A DNA stretch of 14,565 nucleotides from DATKLX01 sp035542155 (GTDB taxonomy: Bacteria; Chloroflexota; Anaerolineae; Anaerolineales; Anaerolineaceae). Position numbers and translations under genes: made by a program. The stretch covers positions 1 to 14,565 of the forward strand of contig DATKLX010000159.1 in NCBI GenBank assembly GCA_035542155.1, read 5' to 3'. Every line of letters starts with the position of its first letter. The first letter of the stretch is position 1. The notes below the pieces were generated by a model that did not search any database, was not told the origin of the DNA, and saw only the letters and a list, made by a program, of their open reading frames with translations. Positions 1 to 6,712 of the stretch are shown here, one piece after another.

Positions 1-97
1 TGGACTCCCGCCCCCACCCCAACGATGATCGTGCCGACGCGCAGGGTTTCTCCGACGCCGTAATAGCGGTTAGTGTTTCGTATCTGAACACCAATCA
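1..97. other. Window-edge sequence, possible gene end or start
   Basis: Too little sequence to assign. On the plus strand, frame 1 runs from the window edge to a TAA at 61-63 and ends in a Thr/Pro-rich tail (TPAPTPTMIVPTRRVSPTP), which could be the C-terminus of an extracellular protein. On the minus strand, a GTG at 98-96 overlaps the TAG stop of the preceding minus-strand gene by one base. It opens a frame to the window edge that contains RYYGVGETLRVGTIIVGVGA. Both cannot be true. The Gly/Val-rich minus reading is what a Thr/Pro-rich plus-strand tail gives when read backwards, so I lean slightly to a plus-strand gene end convergent with the gene ending at 98. Confidence 0.3.
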
Positions 98-439
98 CTA
101 TCCACCGATCACGAAGTGGTTCAGCAAGGGGATCACATTGATCACCGGCTCCTCATAGGGATGGACCTCGCGGATCTTGCGCACGGCGTCAGCGACCAGC
201 TCCCAGCGGCAGGTTACTTCGACTTTGCTCTCTTCCGCCGTCTCGATCTCGCCGACCTGGCCAAGGTAAGGCTGGGCTCCGGCCAGCGGCCGCCAGTATC
301 CGCGTACCGGCGTGCTGCTCAGGCAGTGGTCGTAGTTGCCGATCCGCCCCGCGCCCACCTCGCTCAGCGCGTCGCCCAGTTTCTCCACATATTCAGGCGG
401 GATAAACACCTCAATTTTGACCAGCGGAAATTCCATCAT
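98..439 (-). CDS. YqfO / NIF3-insert-domain-like protein (COG3323 type)
   Basis: A 113-residue protein matching the small PII/CutA-like domain that is inserted in many NIF3 (YqfO) proteins and also occurs alone. Hallmarks visible: an N-terminal beta strand with VFIPPEYVEKLGDALSEVGA (residues 11-30), then GRIGNYDHC (31-39), the RPLAGAQPYLG loop (50-60), an E-rich strand (GEIETAEESKVEV, 63-75) and the closing HPYEEP motif (93-98). In full NIF3 proteins this domain interrupts the dinuclear-metal domain; here the metal domain is absent. Two adjacent ATGs (439 and 436) follow an AAGGA at 451-447; I chose the upstream one. It begins 13 nt after the stop of the ABM-like gene, so the two are probably co-transcribed. 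The biochemical role of stand-alone members is not well defined, so I give no function. Family call confident, function unknown. Confidence 0.85.
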   Translation of the reverse strand: MMEFPLVKIEVFIPPEYVEKLGDALSEVGAGRIGNYDHCLSSTPVRGYWRPLAGAQPYLGQVGEIETAEESKVEVTCRWELVADAVRKIREVHPYEEPVINVIPLLNHFVIGG

Positions 440-452
440 CTCGCCATCCTTA

Positions 453-770
453 TCAGTCCTTGCGCTGGATGCGGATCTCGTAGTGCTGCGAGCGCTCGTC
501 GAAATGAGCCAACACCGCGCGGGCTTTCGGAGGAACCACGGCACCGTCGTAATCTTCTCCGGCGAATTCGCGCACAGCATCCAGCGAAACGAACCACATC
601 TCGGTAATGAACTCGACCTCTGCGCCCAGGCTGCGGCGGAGGAGCTGGATTCCCTCGAAGCCCTTGATCTCCCGCCTTTTAATCCCGACGAAGATTTCTT
701 CGCGCAGAAGCTCTTCGTAGACATCCGCATTTTCCGGGGTGGTATAGCCATGCCAGATCCGGCTGATCAT
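453..770 (-). CDS. Antibiotic-biosynthesis-monooxygenase (ABM)-like ferredoxin-fold protein
   Basis: A 105-residue cytoplasmic protein without signal or membrane segment. It has the beta-alpha-beta-beta-alpha-beta order of ABM-domain proteins: strand MISRIWHGYT (1-10), helix PENADVYEELLREEI (12-26), strand with GFEGIQLLRR (37-46), strand VEFITEMWFVS (52-62), helix LDAVREFAGEDY (63-74), and a final strand around HFDERSQHYEIRI (89-101). ABM family members form dimers and include small oxygenases, heme-handling proteins and many with no known reaction. I see no diagnostic heme-degradation Asn/Trp set that I would trust. The start at 770 has an excellent AGGAGG (783-778) nine bases upstream. It heads a short minus-strand operon with the YqfO-like gene and is divergent from the coiled-coil gene at 919. 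Confidence 0.85.
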   Translation of the reverse strand: MISRIWHGYTTPENADVYEELLREEIFVGIKRREIKGFEGIQLLRRSLGAEVEFITEMWFVSLDAVREFAGEDYDGAVVPPKARAVLAHFDERSQHYEIRIQRKD

Positions 771-918
771 GTTTCATTTCCTCCTGAGAAATTCGGATTT
801 AAGCCTCCTGAGTATACTGCGATTCGGCCATTCTATGGTATTCTTAAATTCCAGATGCGAGCCCTCTAGCCGGTCAAATAGAACCACATTGGTTGGGAGG
901 AAACCAAAGGAACGCTCT
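771..918. promoter_or_regulatory. Divergent intergenic region with candidate promoter
   Basis: The 148-bp gap separates two divergent transcription units. On the minus strand TATACT (816-811) would start transcription near 804 and give a leader of about 35 nt to the ABM-like gene; no good -35 is visible at 16-18 bp. The same site is nearly palindromic (AGTATACT, 811-818) and could also read plus-ward. On the minus strand the string CTCAGGAGG occurs twice, once just after TATACT and once as the Shine-Dalgarno; only the second is at a useful distance from an ATG. Confidence 0.25.
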
Positions 919-2031
919 ATGGAAAATGCCAACCTTCTCATCGATGCTCTGCAAAACGGCGCTTCCCAGGAGGATTTGGAAGCCCGCTTTCCCGGTGGGG
1001 CGCTGACCCCCGCGGAATACGAAGACCTGTTCGCCCACGCCAAAGCCCTGGGACGCAGTCCGGTCGCCTTCAACCTGCTCGTCTACCTGGTACGGGTGAC
1101 GAAAGACGAGTGGTTCCGCGTGCGCGTCCTGGCTCTGCTGGCCCAGCATGGATCCGACCCGGCTACCGATCCGTCCCACGACCGCGCCGGGCGACTCGCG
1201 GCGATGCGCCAGTCACTCGACGCCATCGCCATGACACTACCCGACCAGGGTGAGCAGGTGGTTCATTATCAAAAGCTCAACGCTTTTTACTACGTCCTTG
1301 CGGCGCGCAGCCGGCGTGACGTTGGCGACCTGGACCGCGCGTTGGGCTGGTACGAGACCGCCCTGGGGCTGTATACCGGCCTGGGGCTGACCGCCTCTGC
1401 CCAAAAAGTGATGCAGGAGCTTCAGGCGTTGCACGTCGAAAGACGCGCCTTCGCGATGTCCCGCGGCAACCGGGATGTGCCAACCAGCCAGGCGGAGCCA
1501 TCCTCCACCCCGGCCGCCAGCCCTGCCCCACAGCAGCAGGTGACCGCTCCCACGGAACCCGCGGAGCCCGAGCTCTCCACTTACGTCGAGAGCTTCTCCA
1601 CCCCCACGGCAGCCGTCCTGGTCGGGCTGGATGAAGAAACAAAATCCCTCCAGGCCCGGCGCGACTCCCTCTCCATCGAGGTGAGCGACCTGGAAGGCCG
1701 CCGGGGTGCGCTGTTGGCCCAGGAAAACGAGACCGAAAACCGCCTCCAGACCCTCGAAGCCCAGGTGCAGGATCAGCAGCGGGTCCTGGGCGAGAAACAG
1801 GCGCTCATCAAGCAGATGGAGCACCTTTCTGAAGAGGAAGTCCGCCTGCGCCAGACGCTGGACCAACTGGCCAGGCAGGAGAAGGAGCGGTTGGGGAGGA
1901 TCGAATCGCTTCAGAACGAAATTAATCTGCTGCAAAAGCAGTTGGACATCCTCAAGCGCCAGGCCGTCGATCCCGGCCAGGCGTTACCGCCAGTTCAAAG
2001 CATGGATGAGTCTCATTGGGAATCGTCGTAG
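919..2031 (+). CDS. Cytoplasmic TPR-like / long coiled-coil protein, function unknown
   Basis: A 370-residue soluble protein I do not recognise by family. Residues 1-115 are predominantly helical (for example PAEYEDLFAHAKALGRSP, 31-48). Residues 117-172 look like one or two TPR-type helical hairpins, with an ALGWYETALGLY core (141-152). Residues 182-220 are a Pro/Ala/Gln/Thr-rich linker. Residues about 236-348 are a long, strongly heptad-patterned coiled coil rich in E, Q, R and L. A short acidic tail follows. There is no signal peptide or membrane span. The frame is open back to 769, but I chose ATG 919 because AAAGGA (906-911) sits seven bases upstream and the 50 extra residues look unlike protein. 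Possible roles include a scaffold or adaptor; this is inference from architecture only. The next gene starts 45 nt downstream on the same strand. Confidence 0.8.
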   Translation: MENANLLIDALQNGASQEDLEARFPGGALTPAEYEDLFAHAKALGRSPVAFNLLVYLVRVTKDEWFRVRVLALLAQHGSDPATDPSHDRAGRLAAMRQSLDAIAMTLPDQGEQVVHYQKLNAFYYVLAARSRRDVGDLDRALGWYETALGLYTGLGLTASAQKVMQELQALHVERRAFAMSRGNRDVPTSQAEPSSTPAASPAPQQQVTAPTEPAEPELSTYVESFSTPTAAVLVGLDEETKSLQARRDSLSIEVSDLEGRRGALLAQENETENRLQTLEAQVQDQQRVLGEKQALIKQMEHLSEEEVRLRQTLDQLARQEKERLGRIESLQNEINLLQKQLDILKRQAVDPGQALPPVQSMDESHWESS

Positions 2032-2076
2032 AAGAGAGAAGTAGGTAAGAGCGAATTCTTATTTGGAAGGGAGTGA

Positions 2077-2250
2077 ATGTCCGGCGAAATCACTTCATCC
2101 AACCAGACGGATGAAAATCCGAATTTCCGCATGCTGGTCGAATACTGCCGCCGGCTGGGGATCAGCCGGGAAAGAGCCCGGCAGCTAGGAATCCAGGCGC
2201 TCAACCGCCTGCGCCATCCGATCAGCTACCGGCGCCGCGCGCGGCGCTGA
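2077..2250 (+). CDS. 57-residue sigma-70 region-4.2-like helix-turn-helix mini-protein
   Basis: A short gene encoding 57 residues. After an 18-residue polar N-terminus, residues 19-48 closely resemble the -35-binding helix-turn-helix of primary sigma factors: YCRRLGISRERARQLGIQAL followed by NRLRHP. The RpoD-type consensus here is a short helix, a turn with G/D-V/I-S/T, then RERxRQxxxxALxxLRHP, and those R, E, R, Q, A, L, H and P positions are all kept. Regions 1 to 3 and the beta-flap-contacting region 4.1 are absent. The tail (YRRRARR) is very basic. GGAAGG at 2065-2070 lies six bases before the ATG, a good ribosome site. It sits 45 nt after the coiled-coil gene and 47 nt before pheA, on the same strand. 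It could be a small DNA-binding regulator, a sigma or RNA-polymerase modulator, or a remnant. Existence likely; function unknown. Confidence 0.7.
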   Translation: MSGEITSSNQTDENPNFRMLVEYCRRLGISRERARQLGIQALNRLRHPISYRRRARR

Positions 2251-2275
2251 CCCCCTTCTGGAGTATGATAGGGGG
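2251..2275 (+). other. Short hairpin upstream of pheA
   Basis: CCCCCT (2251-2256) and AGGGGG (2270-2275) form a six-base stem with a 13-base loop, directly after the mini-protein stop and just before the pheA ribosome site. No T-run follows, so it is not a normal terminator. TATGAT in the loop (2264-2269) resembles a -10 but lacks a -35. It may only separate the two cistrons. Confidence 0.25.
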
Positions 2276-2297
2276 AAATTCATGGAGGGCTGGCAGC

Positions 2298-3116
2298 ATG
2301 CGCATCTCATACCAGGGAGAACCTGGCGCCTATTCCGAAGCGGCAGTTTTTGAGCATTTTGGCTCCGCCGCCGCTGCCGATCCATGCAAATCGTTTGAAG
2401 ATGTCTTCCAGCGTGTCGTCCAGGGGGACAGCCAGTATGGATTTATTCCCATCGAGAATTCCCTGGCTGGCAGCATCCACCAGAATTACGATCTGCTCCT
2501 GCAGCACCCGCTTTCCGTCGTCGGCGAGCGATATCTGTATGTAAAGCACTGCCTGATCGGTATGCCGGGGGTACGTTTGGATGAGATCCGCAAGGTGATC
2601 AGCCACCCGCAGGCGCTGGCGCAGTGCGCGGTGTATATCCGCTCCCTACCGGGAGTCACCGCGGAGCCGGTCTACGACACCGCAGGCAGCGTGAAGATCG
2701 CCAGCGAGTTAAGAGACCGCTCCCTGGCGGCGATCGCCTCACGCCGCGCCGCCGGGCTGTATGGGATGGCGATCCTGGCTGAAAATATCCAGGATAACCC
2801 CGAAAATATCACTCGCTTCCTGGTCATCGGGCAAGAGCCGGCCGTCCCGGAAGGGGAAGCCAAAACCTCAATCGTTTTTTCATTGAAAAATGTTCCCGGT
2901 TCCCTCTTTCGGGCAATGAGCGTGTTCGCCCTGCGGGATATCGACCTGACCAAGATTGAATCGCGTCCGCTGATCGGCCGCCCCTGGGAATATCTCTTTT
3001 ACATCGATTTTGCCGGGTCCACTCTCGATCCGGTCGTCGAACGGGCGCTCGCCCACCTCAGCGAATACGCCCTCATGCTGCGGGTCCTCGGCTCCTACCC
3101 ACGGCACAGGTTATAA
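2298..3116 (+). CDS. pheA: Prephenate dehydratase (monofunctional, ACT domain)
   Basis: Converts prephenate to phenylpyruvate in cytoplasmic phenylalanine synthesis. The 272 residues split into a catalytic prephenate dehydratase domain (1-180) and a C-terminal ACT domain (about 188-272). Catalytic-domain motifs: GEPGAYSE (7-14), PIENSLAGSIHQNYDLL (51-67), SHPQALAQC (102-110), DTAGSV (127-132) and the key TRF triad (172-174). ACT-domain motifs: NVPGSL (198-203) and ESRP (221-224), both linked in the family to phenylalanine binding, which predicts feedback inhibition. There is no chorismate mutase domain, and the length is normal for the monofunctional enzyme. I chose ATG 2298 rather than in-frame ATG 2265, because the protein then begins at the conserved MRISYQGEPG and GGAGGG (2284-2289) lies eight bases upstream. 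It is convergent with the propeller gene, and the hairpin at 3143-3217 lies between them. Confidence 0.96.
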   Translation: MRISYQGEPGAYSEAAVFEHFGSAAAADPCKSFEDVFQRVVQGDSQYGFIPIENSLAGSIHQNYDLLLQHPLSVVGERYLYVKHCLIGMPGVRLDEIRKVISHPQALAQCAVYIRSLPGVTAEPVYDTAGSVKIASELRDRSLAAIASRRAAGLYGMAILAENIQDNPENITRFLVIGQEPAVPEGEAKTSIVFSLKNVPGSLFRAMSVFALRDIDLTKIESRPLIGRPWEYLFYIDFAGSTLDPVVERALAHLSEYALMLRVLGSYPRHRL

Positions 3117-3142
3117 AAGCTTTTCATCACAGAGCACACAGA

Positions 3143-3217
3143 GAAGAATTAGAGAACGGAGAACAGTCCTCTCGGTACTGTTCTCCGTTTTCTCTGCTCT
3201 CTGTTCTCTAATTCTTC
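3143..3217. terminator. Large imperfect hairpin between convergent genes (likely bidirectional terminator or repeat remnant)
   Basis: Two stacked inverted repeats form one long hairpin. The inner stem is AACGGAGAACAGT (3155-3167) with ACTGTTCTCCGTT (3177-3189), 13 perfect pairs around a 9-base loop. The outer stem is GAAGAATTAGAG (3143-3154) with CTCTAATTCTTC (3206-3217), 12 pairs. A 16-base pyrimidine bulge sits on the right side. Neither strand has a clean T-run. The left flank is a purine-rich ACAGAGCACACAGAG motif, a type seen as an intergenic repeat in other bacteria. It overlaps the last two bases of the propeller gene's stop codon region. Placement fits a terminator for both pheA and the propeller gene. 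Confidence 0.5.
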
Positions 3218-5372
3218 ACGGAAACGTAAAGCGCAGGACGTCGTGGGTGGTGGTGGAGAAATAAACCAGGTTGGGATTGCCTGGATCGAAGCTGATCGAT
3301 TGAACTGTACGCCCCGACAGCGCGGCAGGGCCAGGGATCCAGGTATCGCCGTTGTCTGTGGAAAAATAGGCCCCCGTAGTGGCGCCGGCAAAGATCACCC
3401 CGGGGCGCGCGGGATGCCCCGCCAGGGCGGTTGCCACGACCCCACTCAGGCCAACCGGGACCCAATTTCCGCTGCCGGTCTTGCGGTAGACCCCATTTCC
3501 GGTGGCTGCAAAAATGGTTCCCGGATCCTGGGGGGAAAAGGTCAAAGCGTACACGCCAGAGCCGAGAGAAGTCGACGACCACCGGGAACCATCGAAATAG
3601 CGGACATTCGCATCCGAGTTTAGCACCGCGAACAGCTTCGCTGGGTCCTGCGGATTGACCGCCAGCGCGGTCACCGCCGACCCGCTGAAATTCAATGGGC
3701 TCCACAACGCGCCGCCGTCGCTGCTCTTGTATAAGCCACTGGTTTTCGTCCCCAGATAGGCGACCTTGGGATTGGAAGAGGCAAACTGCAAAACCAGGAT
3801 CGGATCGTTGGCCTGGACGGCCGCCTGTACCCGGAGGACCGCCGGTGAAGCATCCGGAGCCAGGGCGCGCTCCGGGTCCGGCAGGCTGAAAGGATGGCCG
3901 GGAGCAAAGGCCGGGCCGCTCGCCGCGGCAATTGGCAGGCCGACGCCCGTCTTGACCCAGGCTGGATTCGCGGCGCCGGCGTCGATCTTGTACAGGCCGT
4001 TCGCGTTCGTTAATGCGAAGAGCAGGTTAGGACTGCCGGGCTTGAGGACCAGCCCGTTGATGCCTTTATCGGGCAAGTCATGGTTGAAATCTCCCCAGGA
4101 GTCTCCGCGGTCGGTGGAGACGAACACGCCGCTCCCATTCACGCCGGCAAAGATCCGGGCGGGGTTGGTGGGATCGGCGACCAGGCCGGTCGCCTGATCC
4201 GCATGCAGCCCTCCCAGGTTGCGCGCCCAGCTTACCCCGCCGTTCGGGCTCTGGTACAACCCGTCCGCCTGGGTACCGGCGAATACCACCGGGCTGGTGA
4301 CCGGGTGGACCAAAACGCTGTAGATCCCGGTGCCCGCCAGCCCGGCCAGGCTCCAGGAAGCGGCGTTGTTGGCCGTCTTATACACTCCACTGTTCGTATC
4401 GCCCAGATACAGGGTAGACGGGTGAATCGGGTCCACGGCGAGAGAGCCGGGGTAGACCTTCACACCGCCAAGCCCACTGTTCACCTGCGACCATGTGTCC
4501 CCGCCGTTGGTGGATTTATATACCCCATCTCCATGCCAGACGCCGAAATAAACCGTAGCAGGGTCGCGGGTCAGCGGATCGACCGTGATCGACCGCCCGG
4601 AAAGATCGGCGATCCCGGAATGGACCGGAGTCCAGGAATTGCCATTATCCATGCTGCGGTAAGGGCCATTCTCATGGAATGCTGCATAGATGACGGAAGA
4701 ACGTCCCGGCACGATGGCCAGCGAGTAGGCCCAATCCTGCCAGTGCGGTCCGCCGATGTTGGATAACACCCGCGTCCAGGTCGCGCCAAAGTTATTACTC
4801 TTATACAGCTCGCCATTCCAGCGGTAATGCTCCCCGTTCACGACATCCGGAGAGAGAGGGTCTTTCACGCTGACCCCTCGCGTCCCGATATAGACATTTG
4901 CGGAGTTCTTGGGATCGACTGCAATCGAGTAGATTACGGGGGAGGCCTGGATGCCGGTGCTGGAGGGGAACCAGGTGGACCCGCCGTCGACAGATTTATA
5001 TAACTGATCTTTATAGATTGCCGCGTAGAGGGTATCTGGAGAAAGTGGATCGATCGCCAGCGACTGGATAAATACTCCTCCCAGCCCATTGCTGCTGTCG
5101 AACCAGGACGCGCCGCCATCGGTGCTCTTGAAGACGCCCGCATCCACCGTGCCGGCATATAGAATGGAGGGGTTGTTCGGATTGATCGCCAGGCTCAAGA
5201 CCCTGCCGCCCCCCGGTCCGATCCACTCCGGGGGAGGTGTTTTCACGATAATTGGGAAGTAAACGAGATAGGGCGCGTCGGCCTGCTGTCCCCTGGCCTG
5301 GCGCGCGCTACCCGCTGCGAGCAGGGCTCCTAAAAGGATAATTGCACAAAGTCTGGCTGCGATGCTCCTCAT
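3216..5372 (-). CDS. Secreted Asp-box (BNR / sortilin-like) beta-propeller protein
   Basis: A 718-residue exported protein. Residues 1-29 are a Sec signal peptide (basic start, ILLGALLAAGSA core). Residues 35-44 read YLVYFPIIVK, a segment type common after the signal in Chloroflexota secreted proteins as I recall them. The rest is a propeller with ten clear Asp boxes of the S-x-D/N-x-G-x-x-W type, whose Trp residues are 90, 134, 199, 247, 294, 340, 382, 426, 557 and 678. Degenerate copies lie near 472, 598 and 637. Each is followed by a strand like 'SLAIDPxxPxxLYAG', typical of the VPS10/YCF48-like group and of photosystem-stability-like or glycosidase-like propellers. An Ala/Pro-rich insert (about 485-520) interrupts the repeats. 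I see no sialidase RIP motif or catalytic set, so an enzyme is not supported; ligand or polymer binding is more likely. ATG 5372 follows AGGTGGA closely. Confidence 0.88.
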   Translation of the reverse strand: MRSIAARLCAIILLGALLAAGSARQARGQQADAPYLVYFPIIVKTPPPEWIGPGGGRVLSLAINPNNPSILYAGTVDAGVFKSTDGGASWFDSSNGLGGVFIQSLAIDPLSPDTLYAAIYKDQLYKSVDGGSTWFPSSTGIQASPVIYSIAVDPKNSANVYIGTRGVSVKDPLSPDVVNGEHYRWNGELYKSNNFGATWTRVLSNIGGPHWQDWAYSLAIVPGRSSVIYAAFHENGPYRSMDNGNSWTPVHSGIADLSGRSITVDPLTRDPATVYFGVWHGDGVYKSTNGGDTWSQVNSGLGGVKVYPGSLAVDPIHPSTLYLGDTNSGVYKTANNAASWSLAGLAGTGIYSVLVHPVTSPVVFAGTQADGLYQSPNGGVSWARNLGGLHADQATGLVADPTNPARIFAGVNGSGVFVSTDRGDSWGDFNHDLPDKGINGLVLKPGSPNLLFALTNANGLYKIDAGAANPAWVKTGVGLPIAAASGPAFAPGHPFSLPDPERALAPDASPAVLRVQAAVQANDPILVLQFASSNPKVAYLGTKTSGLYKSSDGGALWSPLNFSGSAVTALAVNPQDPAKLFAVLNSDANVRYFDGSRWSSTSLGSGVYALTFSPQDPGTIFAATGNGVYRKTGSGNWVPVGLSGVVATALAGHPARPGVIFAGATTGAYFSTDNGDTWIPGPAALSGRTVQSISFDPGNPNLVYFSTTTHDVLRFTFP

Positions 5373-5381
5373 TCCACCTAT

Positions 5382-5414
5382 ATTATACAGCGCAGCGCGG
5401 GTTTCATTTGTGAA
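5382..5414 (-). promoter_or_regulatory. Candidate promoter of the propeller gene
   Basis: A perfect TATAAT lies on the minus strand at 5387-5382, nine bases before the propeller ATG at 5372. It would start transcription about 3-4 bases before the start codon, so the mRNA would be leaderless or nearly so. A TTCACA at 5414-5409 is the best -35, but the spacer of 21 bp is too long. Position just after the act terminator supports an independent promoter. Confidence 0.35.
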
Positions 5415-5436
5415 GGAAAAGGAAAACCGGCCTCAG

Positions 5437-5485
5437 AAAAACGTGACTCACCCCTATTTTCATCTTTTCGGGGTGAGTCACGTTT
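5437..5485 (-). terminator. Rho-independent terminator of the act operon
   Basis: AAACGTGACTCACCCC (5439-5454) and GGGGTGAGTCACGTTT (5470-5485) are perfect 16-base complements around a 15-base loop. Read on the minus strand the stem ends in a run of five T (5441-5437), the normal layout for intrinsic termination. It begins 25 nt after the actF stop codon, so it closes the act operon before the propeller gene. The opposite strand also has T-rich sequence after the stem, so weak activity in both directions is possible. Confidence 0.88.
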
Positions 5486-5510
5486 ATGTTTTTCTTCCCA
5501 GGAAATCAGC

Positions 5511-6710
5511 TCAAGAAACGCTCTGCTCGGAGCCGTACTCTGGCGCCAGCAACGCTTTCTGCTCCTCTTCGCGCAGCGCCGGACGGCGCTTGAGCACCGC
5601 CAGGAAAGTGGCGAACCACAGCCCGCCCAGCCCGATCGGCAGGACGATGTCGAGCCAGTGCAGGCTGAACTGCCCCGGGTGGAATGCCGGGATGATCTGC
5701 CAGTACAGGTTCACCAGGTAGGTAACCAGGATCAGCGCAGACAGGGGAGCGAGCAGGCGCAGGTTGTGGCGGATGCGCTTCGAGAGCAGGATCAGGAAGG
5801 GCGCGCAAAACTGGAACAACCCCACGAATGCCCCGACCCCCAGCCAACCGCCGCGGGACCGGTTGTAATACCAGGCAACCTCACGAGGGAGATTTCCCGC
5901 CCAGATGATCAACAGTTGGAAATAGGCCAGGTACGCCCAGGCCATCACCAGCGCCAGCATGAGCGCGCCCAGGTCCTGGTAGGGGACCGGGGTGGTGCGG
6001 AAGTTCCACCTACGCCCCAATCCCAGGCCGGGGAAGAGGATGAGCACGATCACCGCGAAACACAGACCGCTCATCACCTGGCCCATGATGGTGATCAGGC
6101 CAAAGATGGCCGAATGCCAGTAAGGTTCGAGCGACATCATCCAATCGACCGACGCGAAGGTCATGGTGAGCCCGTAGAGGATCAGCCCAAACGCGCCCCA
6201 GCCCTGCATACCGCTGCGCGCCTGGGGATCTTCCGTCTCGCTCCAGCGCGCCGAGCGGCGGTTGGTGATCAACGCCAGGGCAATCCAGATCGCAAAATAG
6301 ATCACCGCGCGGACGATGAAGGAAGGCACGTTGAGATACGGGCTTTTAAGCTGGATGACCGGGTCAGCCGTGGCTCCTGGGCGGGCCCACTGGAAAATGG
6401 CAGGGAGATCAAAGAGCAGCGGGATGAAGAGGATCGCCAGCAGCCAGAGCGTCCCCGCCCCGGCCTCAGTGATCCGCCGCACGGCCAACCCCCAGCGGCT
6501 CCCGGTGAGGTAGTGGAGGAGGAGGAAGGCCAGCGAACCCAGGCCGATCCCCAGCCAGAACATGAAGGCGAGCAGGTAGGATTGGAAGAAGCGCTCGAGA
6601 TTGCCCAAGACGCCTCCGACGATTCCAATCACCAGGAAGAGCAGGCCAACGATCAGGGCGATGCGTTGTAAGCGGGTGGACGAGATGGATACATCTTGAT
6701 TGGTTCTCAT
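5511..6710 (-). CDS. actF: ACIII subunit ActF, NrfD-like quinol-side membrane protein
   Basis: A 399-residue integral membrane subunit of alternative complex III, paralogous to ActC and related to NrfD/PsrC quinol-oxidising anchors. About ten transmembrane helices are visible, roughly at 16-38, 44-65, 86-105, 131-150, 172-190, 200-225, 244-268, 289-311, 320-340 and 353-375. The segment SVDWMMSLEPYWHSAIFGL (about 180-198) is the signature I associate with ActF. The C-terminus is short and charged. It starts two bases after the actE stop, with GGGA within the actE tail as the only ribosome site, so translational coupling is likely. It is the last gene of the operon. In the family ActF packs against ActC and may take part in quinol handling or proton movement; that role is inferred from published ACIII work, not from this sequence. 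Confidence 0.93.
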   Translation of the reverse strand: MRTNQDVSISSTRLQRIALIVGLLFLVIGIVGGVLGNLERFFQSYLLAFMFWLGIGLGSLAFLLLHYLTGSRWGLAVRRITEAGAGTLWLLAILFIPLLFDLPAIFQWARPGATADPVIQLKSPYLNVPSFIVRAVIYFAIWIALALITNRRSARWSETEDPQARSGMQGWGAFGLILYGLTMTFASVDWMMSLEPYWHSAIFGLITIMGQVMSGLCFAVIVLILFPGLGLGRRWNFRTTPVPYQDLGALMLALVMAWAYLAYFQLLIIWAGNLPREVAWYYNRSRGGWLGVGAFVGLFQFCAPFLILLSKRIRHNLRLLAPLSALILVTYLVNLYWQIIPAFHPGQFSLHWLDIVLPIGLGGLWFATFLAVLKRRPALREEEQKALLAPEYGSEQSVS

Positions 6711-6712
6711 GG

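Noticed and set aside
769..918. N-terminal extension of the coiled-coil gene from ATG 769
   Set aside because: The extra 50 residues overlap the divergent promoter region and the neighbouring start, and look non-protein; ATG 919 has the better ribosome site.
5658..6671. A 337-codon plus-strand open frame opposite actF
   Set aside because: Charged, repetitive composition and no recognisable domain; it is the antisense of the ten-helix ActF gene.
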